From contig NZ_GL982513.1 of NCBI RefSeq assembly GCF_000220255.1, forward strand, positions 1,139,311 through 1,176,018: DNA of 36,708 bases, given 5' to 3'. The notes under the pieces were generated by a model. It was not told where the DNA came from, made no database searches, and saw nothing but the letters and a program-made list of their open reading frames with translations. The position numbers were made by a program, and so were the translations under genes. Origin of the DNA: Prevotella pallens ATCC 700821 (GTDB taxonomy: Bacteria > Bacteroidota > Bacteroidia > Bacteroidales > Bacteroidaceae). Below, piece by piece: positions 1 through 8,064 of this stretch; the stretch's first letter is position 1; the number at the start of each line of letters is the position of its first letter.

Positions 1-40
<40 letters not shown>

Positions 41-219
41 GTAATGCAGGCGTAAACAAAACCTTACACTTTTTCGTACGCGCGCGCGAAGCGTGCCGTG
101 CAAACCATAGTAAACAAAGGACTCGCAGGAGTTTCCTTTGTTCTTTTTTTGTGCCCTGCTGTTTACAACTCAAGAGAGAAATAAGTACAATTTTATCTCG
201 TAAAAACATAATAAACATC

Positions 220-250
220 TATGAGGTTTATGCCACCGTATAGCCTCATA
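220..250 (+). promoter_or_regulatory. Hairpin in the leader of the 66-aa gene
   Basis: TATGAGG (220-226) and CCTCATA (244-250) can form a 7-bp stem around a 17-nt loop, about 40 bp before the ATG at 289. There is no U-run after it, so it could be a leader structure, a protein-binding site or a weak terminator for upstream transcription. The rest of 40-288 shows no gene; it has a CG-rich alternating patch near 79-90. Confidence 0.3.
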
Positions 251-288
251 CCCTTTTAAATATAATAATTGCATAAAAGAATGAGATT

Positions 289-489
289 ATGAAAGAAAAC
301 AAAAAAAGAAAGGACTATCTACAGCCCGATGTATCGATACTTAGTATCGACGGAGAAAGCCACTTATTAGCAGAAAGTCCACAAGTGCGCCCAGGTGGTG
401 GTGGTTCAGGAAGTCAGACGCCAGGAACAATTAACGTGGTTCCACCTACATCAGACGATAATAACCCTGACGACGACTTGGAGGGTTAA
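289..489 (+). CDS. Small orphan protein, 66 aa, Gly-rich centre and acidic tail
   Basis: No function is recognised. The sequence has three parts: a basic start (MKENKKRKDY), a middle with YLQPDVSILSIDGESHLLAES, and a Gly/Ser-rich linker (RPGGGGSGSQTPG) followed by an acidic tail ending DDDLEG. Short Bacteroidales proteins with a Y-x-x-P start and an LLAxS-type motif are common and mostly uncharacterised. The LLAES step before a Gly-rich segment resembles a leader/core boundary of an exported peptide, but no classical signal peptide or double-glycine site is present. It lies 180 bp upstream of the fimbrillin-like lipoprotein gene on the same strand, so a functional link is possible. The ATG is the only sensible start. 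That it is a real gene is likely; its role is unknown. Confidence 0.6.
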   Translation: MKENKKRKDYLQPDVSILSIDGESHLLAESPQVRPGGGGSGSQTPGTINVVPPTSDDNNPDDDLEG

Positions 490-533
490 GCAAACTAAGT
501 AGCTCCCACGAACACTCTTATTTACACGCCGAA

Positions 534-628
534 AACATTCCGTAGGCGTTAGGTGCTAATTAATCGCACCCTGATAAATAAATGTTTCGTGGACACGAGG
601 GTACGACGAATCGTCCCCAGAAAGACAA
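534..628. repeat. Diverged copy of the palindromic intergenic repeat
   Basis: ACATTCCGTAGGCGTTAGG at about 534-552 matches the start of the repeat units found at 3.6-4.3 kb (ACATTCCGTAGGCGTAGGGG), followed by a shared ATTAATCGC-type core. Further on, GGGTACGACGAATCGTCCCC (about 599-618) is an imperfect palindrome of the same style. The copy lies between the 66-aa gene and the lipoprotein gene, so related repeats flank the lipoprotein gene on both sides. Confidence 0.6.
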
Positions 629-670
629 ACAAAACAAGTAACTAACAAAAGATTAAAAAAGGAAAACAAC

Positions 671-3418
671 ATGACGAAGAAAAGTATTTTCCATTATGCG
701 CTCTCTTCACTCTTGGTGGGTGGAATTGCGCTATCGGTAACATCGTGTGCCGACGATGATATAAACCCCAATCAAGGAAACGACGGCGACGCCCTTGTGC
801 GTTTCAGCATAAACGATGTGCAGGAACAAGCCGTAAATCGTGGACTGGAAATGACACGCGGAGCCATTGCCAACGGCATTACCACTGCCGACCTTTCCGG
901 ACACAAACTCGCAGCACACAGCAATCGCAACATAGACGTTTGTTTAATTGAAACCACTGTCGAGGGCGTGAACCCAATAAAGGCAGACGCCCACACACGT
1001 GCCAATATAGCAACAGCCATCAGTGGCGACTTCTCGTCTACTGGTATTCGTGGTGTAGCCGAAAACAGCATTCTCTCTACTCCCGAATGGTTTAAAGCTG
1101 TAAAAACAAAGCAAAACGGCGAACTCTATACCCCTATACGTTGGTCTATTGCTCAGCCTTGGGCACGCTTCTTTGCTGTTTATCCTTCTAAAGATAGCTA
1201 TTCAAAACTTACCATTAACGATATGGCATCTGCCGACAATGCCCCCAGTGTAGACTTCACGGTAGAACCCAATGTTAGCGACCAAAAAGACTTTATGACG
1301 GCTTGCACAGGCAAAGTAAACTACGCTACACAAGGTGTGCAACCCACTACCAGCCTCGACTTCCGCCACGCCCTTACAGCAATTCGCTTTGCTGTGGGTC
1401 AAAATCTCTCATGGAACAAAACCATTGACAAGGTTGAGATTCGTAATGCCATTATGAAGAGCAAGTACAAGCTCTCAAACGAGTTTAATGGTACAGGTGC
1501 AACCTGGGATAACACGGGTGCTACACGTGGTACAGCCACTCTTTCGGGCTTAAGCGTAAACACCAGTTCCAACCCTAACGTTACCATCATGGGCAACACG
1601 GGTGATAACTTCACCTTCTATATGATTCCACAGGTGCTTACGGGTAATGGTGTAACTGCATACGTACACTTCACAGATAACACTGAAATCACGGCAACAT
1701 TGAAGGGTGAATGGAAAGCAGGAACAACACGTACATATAAGTTGAGCGAAACAAACTCTACTTGGCAGTATGTGCTTACTCCAACCGAACCAAGCCGTGC
1801 AGCCAACTACGACGAAACAACATCACAGGCTTATGGAATAACTAGTTATCGCCAAGCTCCTGATGGTACTCAACAGGCTATAGCTTGGAAAGTTGTTGGT
1901 TACAGTGTTGATGGTGGTACAACTTACACACCCAACAAGCCAGCCTGGATGACAGCCCTTAGCAAAGAAAGTGGCAACGGTGGTACAGCTGCCGAGACAG
2001 GTACTGCAACACTTACTAAAGACATAACCGACCTTTTAAAGCTTCGCAACGAAGGACTTAAGAATGCGCCTACCGTAGGCTCTGCTTCTGCCCCTTACGA
2101 CCTTTCTTTACACGACCATAATGGAAACGTAACAGCGCGCAATACAGCCAACTCTTACCTAATTTCTGCTCCCGGTCATTATCGCATACCGCTTGTCTAT
2201 GGTAATGCAATAAAGAATGGTGCAACAAACAGTAGTTCCTATATCAGTTCTGCACCTCCTACAATGTATGGCAGTGCTGATGTGATATTACATAACTTCA
2301 AAGATTACTTAGAACACGATATAACCAATCCTTGGATTGAAAAAAGTAATGCAGCCAATGCAGGTATCAATGCTGCGAAGATAGTTTGGGCTGACGAGAA
2401 AGACCTTGTCCACTTACCAACCTCTCCAATAGCTCACGATGCAAACGGCGATGCTTACTTAGACTTCGAAGTTAAGCAAAGTGACATTAAGAGAGGTAAC
2501 GCTGTTATCGCTGTTACTAAGGGTGTCGCTGTTTGGTCTTGGCACTTGTGGTTCGCTCCTAAAGACGCTCTTAGTACCATAGCTGTTACTAACTATCAAG
2601 GTAAAATCTACAACTTCACCAAAGAAAATCTCGGTTGGAAGCCTACAGTTTGGAGTGGTTCTACTTACGATAAACCTCGCACTGTAAAGGTCAAGGTAGA
2701 ACAAGCCATTGCTAACGGTGGAGTAAAGCAAGTTACTGTCATCAATATCACTCAAAACCCAGGTGGTAAGGAGGAAGGTATTTGTACCCATTACCAGTAC
2801 GGACGTAAAGATGCTTTCCCCGGTATGGACGAAACTCAGCTTCCTCAAGGTTCTATCAATAAGAATGCTGGCGACAATATGTCCATTGCCAATGGTATAC
2901 AGAACCCACAAGACTTCTATACTGCCGGTAGCTCTTGGTATAACAATCCTCCTGCCGGTTATTCTTATTACAACCTTTGGTCTGCAAATAACACCTCTAT
3001 TGGTTACAACGACGATGCCGTAATTAAAACTGTTTACGATCCTTGTCCTGTTGGTTTCAAGATGCCTGCAAGTAATGCCTTTACTGGTTTCACCAGCGAT
3101 GGTCAGTATCAAGGTACAGCTGCCAATATCAACGCTAACGGCACAGCCGACTCTTGGTACAAGTTCTCCGCAGCCTACGGTCATAACTTCTATACAAATA
3201 GTAGTAAGAATGCAACAATCTTCTTTCCTGCTTCGGGTTTTCGCAGCGGCATGGATGGTTCGTTGGGCTTCGTTGGAGACAGCGGTTTCTATTTGTCGGC
3301 AGCTCCGCTCTACTTGTACAACAATTGCTACCTGTACTTCCAACGGAGCTTCGTGTACCCTCAGTACAACGGCGACAACCGTTCGTTCGGAAAGGCGGTA
3401 CGCCCAGTCTCAGAATAG
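671..3418 (+). CDS. Fimbrillin-like (Mfa-type) lipoprotein with C-terminal FISUMP/C-lectin-like domain
   Basis: This is a 915-aa surface lipoprotein, probably a pilus subunit or tip adhesin. A basic start and hydrophobic stretch lead to the lipobox VTSC with Cys26, giving signal peptidase II processing. Residues ~40-350 look like a fimbrillin domain (LDFRHALTAIRFAVG at ~230). A central region contains WSWHLWFAP (~622) and GRKDAFPGM. From ~788 (YDPCPVGFKMP) to the end it matches the FISUMP type of domain, which shares features with C-type-lectin folds. A purine-rich stretch (AAAAAAGGAAAACAAC) precedes the ATG. The gene stands alone, flanked by intergenic repeats. Fimbrillin/C-lectin fusions in Bacteroidales are known targets of diversity-generating retroelements, and the last ~60 codons here fit that pattern. 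No reverse transcriptase or template repeat lies in the window. A pilin-type adhesin is well supported; the ligand is unknown. Confidence 0.85.
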   Translation: MTKKSIFHYALSSLLVGGIALSVTSCADDDINPNQGNDGDALVRFSINDVQEQAVNRGLEMTRGAIANGITTADLSGHKLAAHSNRNIDVCLIETTVEGVNPIKADAHTRANIATAISGDFSSTGIRGVAENSILSTPEWFKAVKTKQNGELYTPIRWSIAQPWARFFAVYPSKDSYSKLTINDMASADNAPSVDFTVEPNVSDQKDFMTACTGKVNYATQGVQPTTSLDFRHALTAIRFAVGQNLSWNKTIDKVEIRNAIMKSKYKLSNEFNGTGATWDNTGATRGTATLSGLSVNTSSNPNVTIMGNTGDNFTFYMIPQVLTGNGVTAYVHFTDNTEITATLKGEWKAGTTRTYKLSETNSTWQYVLTPTEPSRAANYDETTSQAYGITSYRQAPDGTQQAIAWKVVGYSVDGGTTYTPNKPAWMTALSKESGNGGTAAETGTATLTKDITDLLKLRNEGLKNAPTVGSASAPYDLSLHDHNGNVTARNTANSYLISAPGHYRIPLVYGNAIKNGATNSSSYISSAPPTMYGSADVILHNFKDYLEHDITNPWIEKSNAANAGINAAKIVWADEKDLVHLPTSPIAHDANGDAYLDFEVKQSDIKRGNAVIAVTKGVAVWSWHLWFAPKDALSTIAVTNYQGKIYNFTKENLGWKPTVWSGSTYDKPRTVKVKVEQAIANGGVKQVTVINITQNPGGKEEGICTHYQYGRKDAFPGMDETQLPQGSINKNAGDNMSIANGIQNPQDFYTAGSSWYNNPPAGYSYYNLWSANNTSIGYNDDAVIKTVYDPCPVGFKMPASNAFTGFTSDGQYQGTAANINANGTADSWYKFSAAYGHNFYTNSSKNATIFFPASGFRSGMDGSLGFVGDSGFYLSAAPLYLYNNCYLYFQRSFVYPQYNGDNRSFGKAVRPVSE
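3234..3415 (+). other. Candidate hypervariable region at the 3' end of the lipoprotein gene
   Basis: The last ~60 codons run from the ASGFRSG motif to the stop. Aromatic and polar residues cluster at alternating positions (LYLYNNCYLYF, FVYPQYNGDNRSFG). Nearly all of these Tyr, Phe, Asn, Asp and Ser positions use codons ending in C: TAC, TTC, AAC, GAC, AGC, CTC, GGC. This is the pattern expected if AAC codons in a template repeat had been randomised at the adenines. The framework residues (GSLGFVG, GKAVRPVSE) look conserved. The region is also visibly richer in G+C than the gene body. Plain codon bias or recombination among paralogues are alternatives. Confidence 0.4.
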
Positions 3419-3448
3419 ATTGTTTCATTTGATTGATTTGATTTATTT

Positions 3449-3465
3449 ACAGGCGGCACGCCTGT
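3449..3465 (+). other. 7-bp hairpin 31 bp after the lipoprotein stop codon
   Basis: ACAGGCG (3449-3455) pairs perfectly with CGCCTGT (3459-3465) around a GCA loop. No U-run follows, so it is a poor intrinsic terminator. A short GC-rich hairpin just downstream of the variable region is also a known feature of retroelement homing sites, which is why it is listed separately. Confidence 0.5.
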
Positions 3466-3506
3466 ATTTAGACATACAAATAGTTTCAGTTAATCTATTT
3501 TAATTC

Positions 3507-3538
3507 AGTGTGGTGGCGACGTGAGTCGGTGCCACACT
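3507..3538 (+). terminator. Long hairpin with GTGA loop downstream of the lipoprotein gene
   Basis: AGTGTGG (3507-3513) pairs with CCACACT (3532-3538), and inside it CGAC (3517-3520) pairs with GTCG (3525-3528) closing a GTGA loop, which is a GNRA tetraloop in RNA. The two helices are separated by wobble and mismatch positions. It is followed by TCTAAAATA. A transcription end for the lipoprotein gene or a 3' stabilising structure are the likely roles. Confidence 0.5.
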
Positions 3539-3619
3539 TCTAAAATAAGAATATCATGAGTGCACACAGGTATACTATGGCACAAAGGAAAAACAAAACA
3601 AATGAAACAAAGAAATACC

Positions 3620-4310
3620 CACACCGTGTATTCCGTAATATGCGGGCACGATAAATCGGCTCCCTACAGTGGGTGTACGTGGGTAAACGTTGGTGTACGT
3701 GGGTAAATATTACGTGTTCGTGGTGTAAACATTGATTGTACATAAACAATCCGCAGCGTACATTCCGTAGGCGTAGGGGACCGATTTATCGCGCCCGTCC
3801 GCACGAATTATATAAATGCAATCACGCATCACAATGGACGTACGAGGATAAACATTGGTTGTACACGGTTATCCACACCGTACATTCCGTGATATGCGGG
3901 CACGATAAATCGGCCCCTACAGTGGATGCACGTGGTGTAAATGTGGGTGTACGTGGATAAACATTGGTGTGCGTGGACAATCCGCAGCATACATTCCGTA
4001 GGTGTAGGGGCCGATTTATCGCGCCCGTCCGCACGAATTATATAAATGCAATCACGCATCACAGTGGGTGTACGTGGCGTAAACGTTGGTGTACGTGGAA
4101 TAAACATTGATTGCGCATAAACAGTCGCAGAGTACATTCCGTAGGCGTAGGGGACCGATTCATCGCGCCCGTTCACACCGAATTGTATAAATGCAACCAC
4201 ATATCACAATGGGTGCACGTGGGTAAACGTTGGTGTACGAGGACAATCCGCAGCGTGTATTCCGTAGGCGTAGGGACCGATTCATCGCGCCCGTCCGCAC
4301 CGAATAACTA
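3620..4310. repeat. Cluster of palindromic intergenic repeats, direct and inverted copies
   Basis: The core CGATTTATCGCGCCCG, preceded by CATTCCGTAGGCGTAGGGGA or a close variant, occurs near 3780, 4010, 4155 and 4278 on the plus strand. Inverted copies (GGGCACGATAAATCGGC) lie near 3644 and 3898. Each core is an imperfect hairpin: GGG...CCC outside and CGAT..ATCG inside. Between cores run AATTATATAAATGCAATCACG and degenerate GTGGGTGTACGTGGGTAAAC segments, which are themselves repeated. Open frames across this region have low-complexity products and differ between copies, so no gene is called. GC-rich hairpins of this general style recur in intergenic DNA of many bacteria. The whole of 3419-4570 contains no convincing gene. 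Confidence 0.85.
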
Positions 4311-4447
4311 CAAATTATTGTGTGCCTGTCCGCAAACATACACTGGATAAAACCAAATAAAAACTCGTGTTGGAGAGAATCTCGAATGCGAGTATAAACA
4401 AACAATTTATATAACTCAGCCGAAGGGCTACAATTTTATATTCTGAC

Positions 4448-4520
4448 GGGTGTAGGACTCGTAAGGCACGGGTGTAGGACCCGTGGGGCACGGCAGTAGG
4501 ACCCGTGGGGCACGGCAGTA
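4448..4520. repeat. 22-bp GC-rich tandem repeat, three copies
   Basis: Three head-to-tail units occupy 4448-4469, 4470-4491 and 4492-4513, followed by seven bases of a fourth. Each contains TAGGAC(C/T)CGT(G/A)(G/A)GGCAC. The second and third units differ only in the first few bases. The array ends about 50 bp before the HU-like gene. Confidence 0.85.
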
Positions 4521-4570
4521 CATTTCGTTGATATTAACAATTGGGGCTTTCGGCTTAACAAATTTTTATT

Positions 4571-5035
4571 ATGGCTTTTTATAAGAAAACCAAAATGAAA
4601 GTGAACGGCAAATGGTATCCTAAAGCCGTTTTAGTATCGAGTCCGGCAACAACCGAGCAAGTGGCAAAACGTCTGGCAGCAGAATCGACGGTAAGTCCTG
4701 CCGATGTGCGTGCAGTGCTGACGGCATTGGGCGGTGTGATGGGCGATTTTATGGCACAAGGTCGTTCGGTGAAGCTGGACGGTGTAGGTTCGTTCTACTT
4801 TACGGCTGTTACAAACAAGAACGGTGTGGCAACGGAGAAAGAAGTATCGGCGAACCAAATTAGTGGCGTTCGTGTGCGCTTTATTCCCGAAACCCGATAT
4901 CGTGGAGCAGGCAAGGGCAGGGTGTCTACCCGAGGTTTATCGGACGTAGACATTGAGTGGAACGAATGGAAAGGCAAAGAAAAAGAAGCCGACCCAAAGA
5001 AACCCGAAGGCGGTGGCGGACAACCACACCCGTAA
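4571..5035 (+). CDS. HU-related DNA-binding protein (Bacteroidetes type)
   Basis: A 154-aa histone-like protein of the HU/IHF superfamily, in the variant common in Bacteroidetes, expected to bind and bend DNA in the nucleoid. Residues ~1-120 form the HU-like fold: a start with YKKTKMKVNGKWYPKAV, a helical dimerisation half (TTEQVAKRLAAESTVSPADV), then VKLDGVGSFYFTAV, which corresponds to the conserved glycine turn before the DNA-binding arms. A Lys/Glu- and Gly/Pro-rich tail ends GGGGQPHP. The family is usually 110-160 aa, so this is full length. The gene is alone, with a tandem repeat upstream and a strong hairpin downstream shared with a convergent lipoprotein gene. Genes of this type often sit near mobile or variable loci, but no specific target can be read here. 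Confidence 0.9.
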   Translation: MAFYKKTKMKVNGKWYPKAVLVSSPATTEQVAKRLAAESTVSPADVRAVLTALGGVMGDFMAQGRSVKLDGVGSFYFTAVTNKNGVATEKEVSANQISGVRVRFIPETRYRGAGKGRVSTRGLSDVDIEWNEWKGKEKEADPKKPEGGGGQPHP

Positions 5036-5060
5036 GTCTCAATATTGGCATTAACGGTAG

Positions 5061-5089
5061 CGCCCTTGTTTTGCAAAGGAACAAGGGCG
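5061..5089. terminator. Bidirectional terminator-like hairpin
   Basis: CGCCCTTGTT (5061-5070) pairs perfectly with AACAAGGGCG (5080-5089) around a 9-nt loop. It sits between the convergent HU-like gene and the lipoprotein gene, where a shared terminator is expected. Confidence 0.75.
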
Positions 5090-5112
5090 TTAGTAGTACT
5101 GTTAGCTATGGC

Positions 5113-5511
5113 TTAGTATTGACCTTTTTTATAAGTCTCGTCTAACAATATAGTTTTAGGATTTTTACCAGAACGGTAAGTAAAACGGAAATTAAAGCCA
5201 GCTTCTTTGTAAAGTTTCGATGCCGTATCGGTTTTAATACCATTGAGTAGAATTTGTTGCAGTAATTGTTTGTTAGCCTCAACATTAGCTTTGTTATCGC
5301 CCTCGTTGTAGATAGAATAATAGTAGTGAATGGTGCGAGTTTGCGGTTCGTATGTCATACTGTCCATTCGTGTGTTATTAACCATAGGAGTAGGGCAATA
5401 CTTTTTTGTATATTCTTTACACTCTTTTGCAGCCTTATCTTCTAAACTGTCTTGGCAACACATAAGCGAAGTGCAGCCAATAACAATGAAAAGCATCTTA
5501 ATAAACTTCAT
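5113..5511 (-). CDS. Small conserved-type lipoprotein of unknown function, 132 aa
   Basis: The N-terminus MKFIKMLFIVIGCTSLMCC is a lipoprotein signal peptide, with the cleaved Cys at about position 18 or 19. The mature part begins with a charged Cys-containing helix (AKECKEYTKKYCPTP) and continues with mixed strands and helices (TRTIHYYYSIYN, RFTYRSGKNPKTILLDETY). I do not recognise a named domain. It is read divergently from lepA, with its own TACCTTTG promoter box, and converges on the HU-like gene across a hairpin. It is most likely a periplasm-facing lipoprotein; no role can be assigned. Confidence 0.7.
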   Translation of the reverse strand: MKFIKMLFIVIGCTSLMCCQDSLEDKAAKECKEYTKKYCPTPMVNNTRMDSMTYEPQTRTIHYYYSIYNEGDNKANVEANKQLLQQILLNGIKTDTASKLYKEAGFNFRFTYRSGKNPKTILLDETYKKGQY

Positions 5512-5542
5512 AATTCTGTTGTGATATATGTATTAACGTGTG

Positions 5543-5550
5543 CAAAGGTA
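5543..5550 (-). promoter_or_regulatory. -7 box of the lipoprotein promoter
   Basis: On the minus strand this reads TACCTTTG, an exact match to the Bacteroidetes -7 consensus TAnnTTTG, about 30 bp upstream of the lipoprotein ATG. No clear TTTG is seen at -33. Confidence 0.65.
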
Positions 5551-5581
5551 GGTGTTTTTGAGCAATTTTATGATTGGTTCT

Positions 5582-5612
5582 TTTGTATTTCTCGCTTTTA
5601 TTCTTAAATTTG
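5582..5612 (+). promoter_or_regulatory. lepA promoter (-33 and -7 boxes)
   Basis: TTTG at 5582-5585 and TAAATTTG at 5605-5612, separated by 19 bp, match the Bacteroidetes sigma-ABfr consensus. The predicted start of transcription (~5619) lies inside the upstream extension of the lepA frame, so the ATG at 5636 is the real start. Confidence 0.75.
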
Positions 5613-5635
5613 CATACCAAAAGACAACAATCTTA

Positions 5636-7417
5636 ATGAATCAGATAAGAAATTTCTGCATTATAGCACATATAGACCACGGTAAGTCTACACTTGCCGA
5701 CCGTTTGTTAGAATACACCAAAACTATCAAAGTAACAGAAGGGCAGATGCTTGACGATATGGATTTAGAGCGCGAACGCGGTATAACCATTAAGAGCCAT
5801 GCTATACAGATGGAGTATGAACAAGACGGACAGAAATATGTTTTAAACCTTATAGATACTCCGGGACACGTGGACTTTTCTTACGAAGTGTCGAGAAGTA
5901 TTGCTGCATGCGAGGGTGCACTGCTCATAGTAGACTCTACGCAAGGTGTTCAGGCACAAACCATATCAAATTTGTATATGGCAATTGACAATAATCTTGA
6001 GATTATACCAGTAATCAACAAGATTGATATGCCCAACGCAATGCCCGAAGAGGTGGAAGACGAAATAGTAGACCTTATAGGTTGCGAACGTAGCGACATT
6101 ATTAGGGCGAGTGGAAAAACTGGCGAAGGCGTGCCAGAAATATTGCGAGCCATAGTAGAGCGTATACCAGCTCCCAAAGGCGACACAAAAGCACCTTTGC
6201 AAGCACTTATATTCGATTCTATCTTTAATTCGTTCCGTGGCATTATAACCTTATGCAAAGTAACAAATGGAACTATTCGCAAAGGCGACAAGGTGAAGTT
6301 TGTGCAGACAGGAATGGAATACGACGCCGATGAGGTGGGAGTTCTGAAAATGGAAATGAAGCCTAAGAACGAACTAACAACAGGCGAAGTAGGATACATT
6401 ATATCGGGAATAAAAAATGCACGCGAAGTAAAAGTGGGCGATACTGTAACACACGTGAGCAGTCCGTGCGATAAAGCCATAGAAGGATTCCAGTTAGTAA
6501 AACCAATGGTGTTTGCTGGTGTTTATCCTATAGACCCTAACGATTACGAAAACCTGCGCGCATCGCTCGAGAAACTACAACTAAACGATGCCTCGCTAAC
6601 ATTTTCTCCAGAAAGCTCGCAAGCATTAGGCTTTGGATTTCGCTGCGGTTTCTTAGGTTTGTTGCACATGGAGATAATACAAGAACGATTGGACCGTGAG
6701 TTCAACATGGACGTTATAACCACTGTGCCCAACGTAAGCTATATGGTGTACGACAAGTTAGGCGAAAGCAAGGAAGTGCACAATCCATCAGGTTTGCCCG
6801 ACCCAACAATGATAGACCATATAGAAGAACCCTATATAAAAGCCTCTATTATAACATCGAGCGAATATATCGGACCAATAATGACGCTTTGTCTTGATAA
6901 GCGCGGCGAATTGGTAAGTCAGAACTACGTTAGTGGTAACCGCTTGGAACTGATATTTATGATTCCATTAGGCGAAATAGTTATTGATTTCTACGATAAG
7001 TTAAAGAGCATTTCCAAAGGATATGCATCTTTTGATTATCATATAGATTCGTTCCGTCCATCTAAACTAGCAAAACTCGATATACTTTTGAATGGTGAAC
7101 CTGTAGATGCTCTATCTACCCTTACGCACGAAAGCAATGCCGTAACATTTGGTAGACGAATGTGCGAAAAGTTAAAAGAGCTGATACCACGCCAACAATT
7201 CGACATAGCAATACAAGCAGCTATCGGTGGAAAAATAGTTGCACGCGAAACGGTGAAACAGGTTCGGAAAGATGTTACTGCAAAATGCTACGGTGGCGAT
7301 GTCAGCCGTAAGCGTAAACTGTTAGAAAAACAAAAGAAAGGCAAGAAGCGTATGAAGCAAGTGGGCAATGTGCAAGTGCCCCAAAAAGCATTCTTAGCCG
7401 TATTAAAGTTAGATTAA
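5636..7417 (+). CDS. lepA: Elongation factor 4 (LepA) GTPase
   Basis: LepA is a ribosome-bound GTPase that acts in translation quality control or 30S biogenesis. From this start it is 593 aa, the usual family length. The GTPase motifs are present: AHIDHGKST (G1), a switch I region with [16 protein letters not shown] (G3) and NKIDMP (G4). The middle carries the EF-Tu domain 2-like and EF-G-like domains, and the Lys-rich C-terminus ([19 protein letters not shown]) is typical of LepA. The frame is open back to 5552, but those 28 residues are hydrophobic, unlike LepA, and cover the promoter. A Crp/Fnr-type gene follows after 21 bp and is probably cotranscribed. Confidence 0.98.
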   Translation: MNQIRNFCIIAHIDHGKSTLADRLLEYTKTIKVTEGQMLDDMDLERERGITIKSHAIQMEYEQDGQKYVLNLIDTPGHVDFSYEVSRSIAACEGALLIVDSTQGVQAQTISNLYMAIDNNLEIIPVINKIDMPNAMPEEVEDEIVDLIGCERSDIIRASGKTGEGVPEILRAIVERIPAPKGDTKAPLQALIFDSIFNSFRGIITLCKVTNGTIRKGDKVKFVQTGMEYDADEVGVLKMEMKPKNELTTGEVGYIISGIKNAREVKVGDTVTHVSSPCDKAIEGFQLVKPMVFAGVYPIDPNDYENLRASLEKLQLNDASLTFSPESSQALGFGFRCGFLGLLHMEIIQERLDREFNMDVITTVPNVSYMVYDKLGESKEVHNPSGLPDPTMIDHIEEPYIKASIITSSEYIGPIMTLCLDKRGELVSQNYVSGNRLELIFMIPLGEIVIDFYDKLKSISKGYASFDYHIDSFRPSKLAKLDILLNGEPVDALSTLTHESNAVTFGRRMCEKLKELIPRQQFDIAIQAAIGGKIVARETVKQVRKDVTAKCYGGDVSRKRKLLEKQKKGKKRMKQVGNVQVPQKAFLAVLKLD

Positions 7418-7438
7418 AACCAATAAAGGAGTATAAAA

Positions 7439-8032
7439 ATGAAAGAAACCTTTGAAACCAGAGATATTGCACGCGAGCTAGCCCGAAAGTACAGCACAAT
7501 GACACACGAGGAACTCGATACGCTCGAGAGTATTCTTGTGCCAATGAAGTTCGCTAAAGGCGAAATGATATTGAAAGAAGGCGAGGTGTGCGAAAACATC
7601 TATTACATTGAACATGGACTTGTTCGTCAGTTCTATTTTAAGAATGGAAAGCAGATAACAGAGCATTTAGGCGAAGACCGAACCGTCTTTATGTGCATTG
7701 AAAGCCTTTTCCGCGAAGAAGCTACAAAGTTGCAAGTGGAAGCAATAGAACCAACTACAGTATATGCACTGCCAAAACTACGATTAGAACAAGTAGCATT
7801 ACACAACGTGAATATACAAATACTTTATAGAAAGATATTAGAAGAAAGTTTAATAATCTCACAAGTTCACGCCGACCTGGTTCGTTTTGAAACAGCACAA
7901 GACCGATATAAGAAAATGTGTAAACTAAGTCCGCAAGTTATATTGCGTGCACCATTAGTTTATATTGCCAGCTATTTACAAATGACACCAGAGACTCTCA
8001 GTCGTGTTCGTGCAGCTACATTGTTAGAATAG
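7439..8032 (+). CDS. Crp/Fnr-family transcriptional regulator
   Basis: A 197-aa regulator. Residues ~20-115 form a cyclic-nucleotide-binding-like beta-barrel (KFAKGEMILKEGEVCENIYYIEHGLVRQFY). The C-terminal part is a compact winged helix ending VYIASYLQMTPETLSRVRA, the recognition helix of Crp-type proteins. No Fnr-type cysteine cluster is seen, and the phosphate-binding RTA/S motif of cAMP-binding proteins is absent, so the ligand is unknown. This small Crp type is abundant in Bacteroidetes. It starts 21 bp after lepA and lies 32 bp before the DUF3078 gene, suggesting one transcript. Confidence 0.9.
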   Translation: MKETFETRDIARELARKYSTMTHEELDTLESILVPMKFAKGEMILKEGEVCENIYYIEHGLVRQFYFKNGKQITEHLGEDRTVFMCIESLFREEATKLQVEAIEPTTVYALPKLRLEQVALHNVNIQILYRKILEESLIISQVHADLVRFETAQDRYKKMCKLSPQVILRAPLVYIASYLQMTPETLSRVRAATLLE

Positions 8033-8064
8033 TTTATTCTTCTAAAGAATTATAGTAAAAAACG

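Noticed and set aside
2459..3343. 294-codon open frame antisense to the lipoprotein gene
   Set aside because: It lies wholly inside a well-supported gene, and its product is Val/Ile/Thr-rich without any domain. It results from the codon use of the sense strand.
3736..4405. Several 70-120 codon open frames on both strands in the repeat cluster
   Set aside because: They consist of translated repeats with Thr/Tyr/His/Arg-rich products and no start signals; different copies give different frames.
5552..5635. 28-residue N-terminal extension of LepA
   Set aside because: It is hydrophobic, not found in LepA, and overlaps the promoter; ATG 5636 gives the normal protein.
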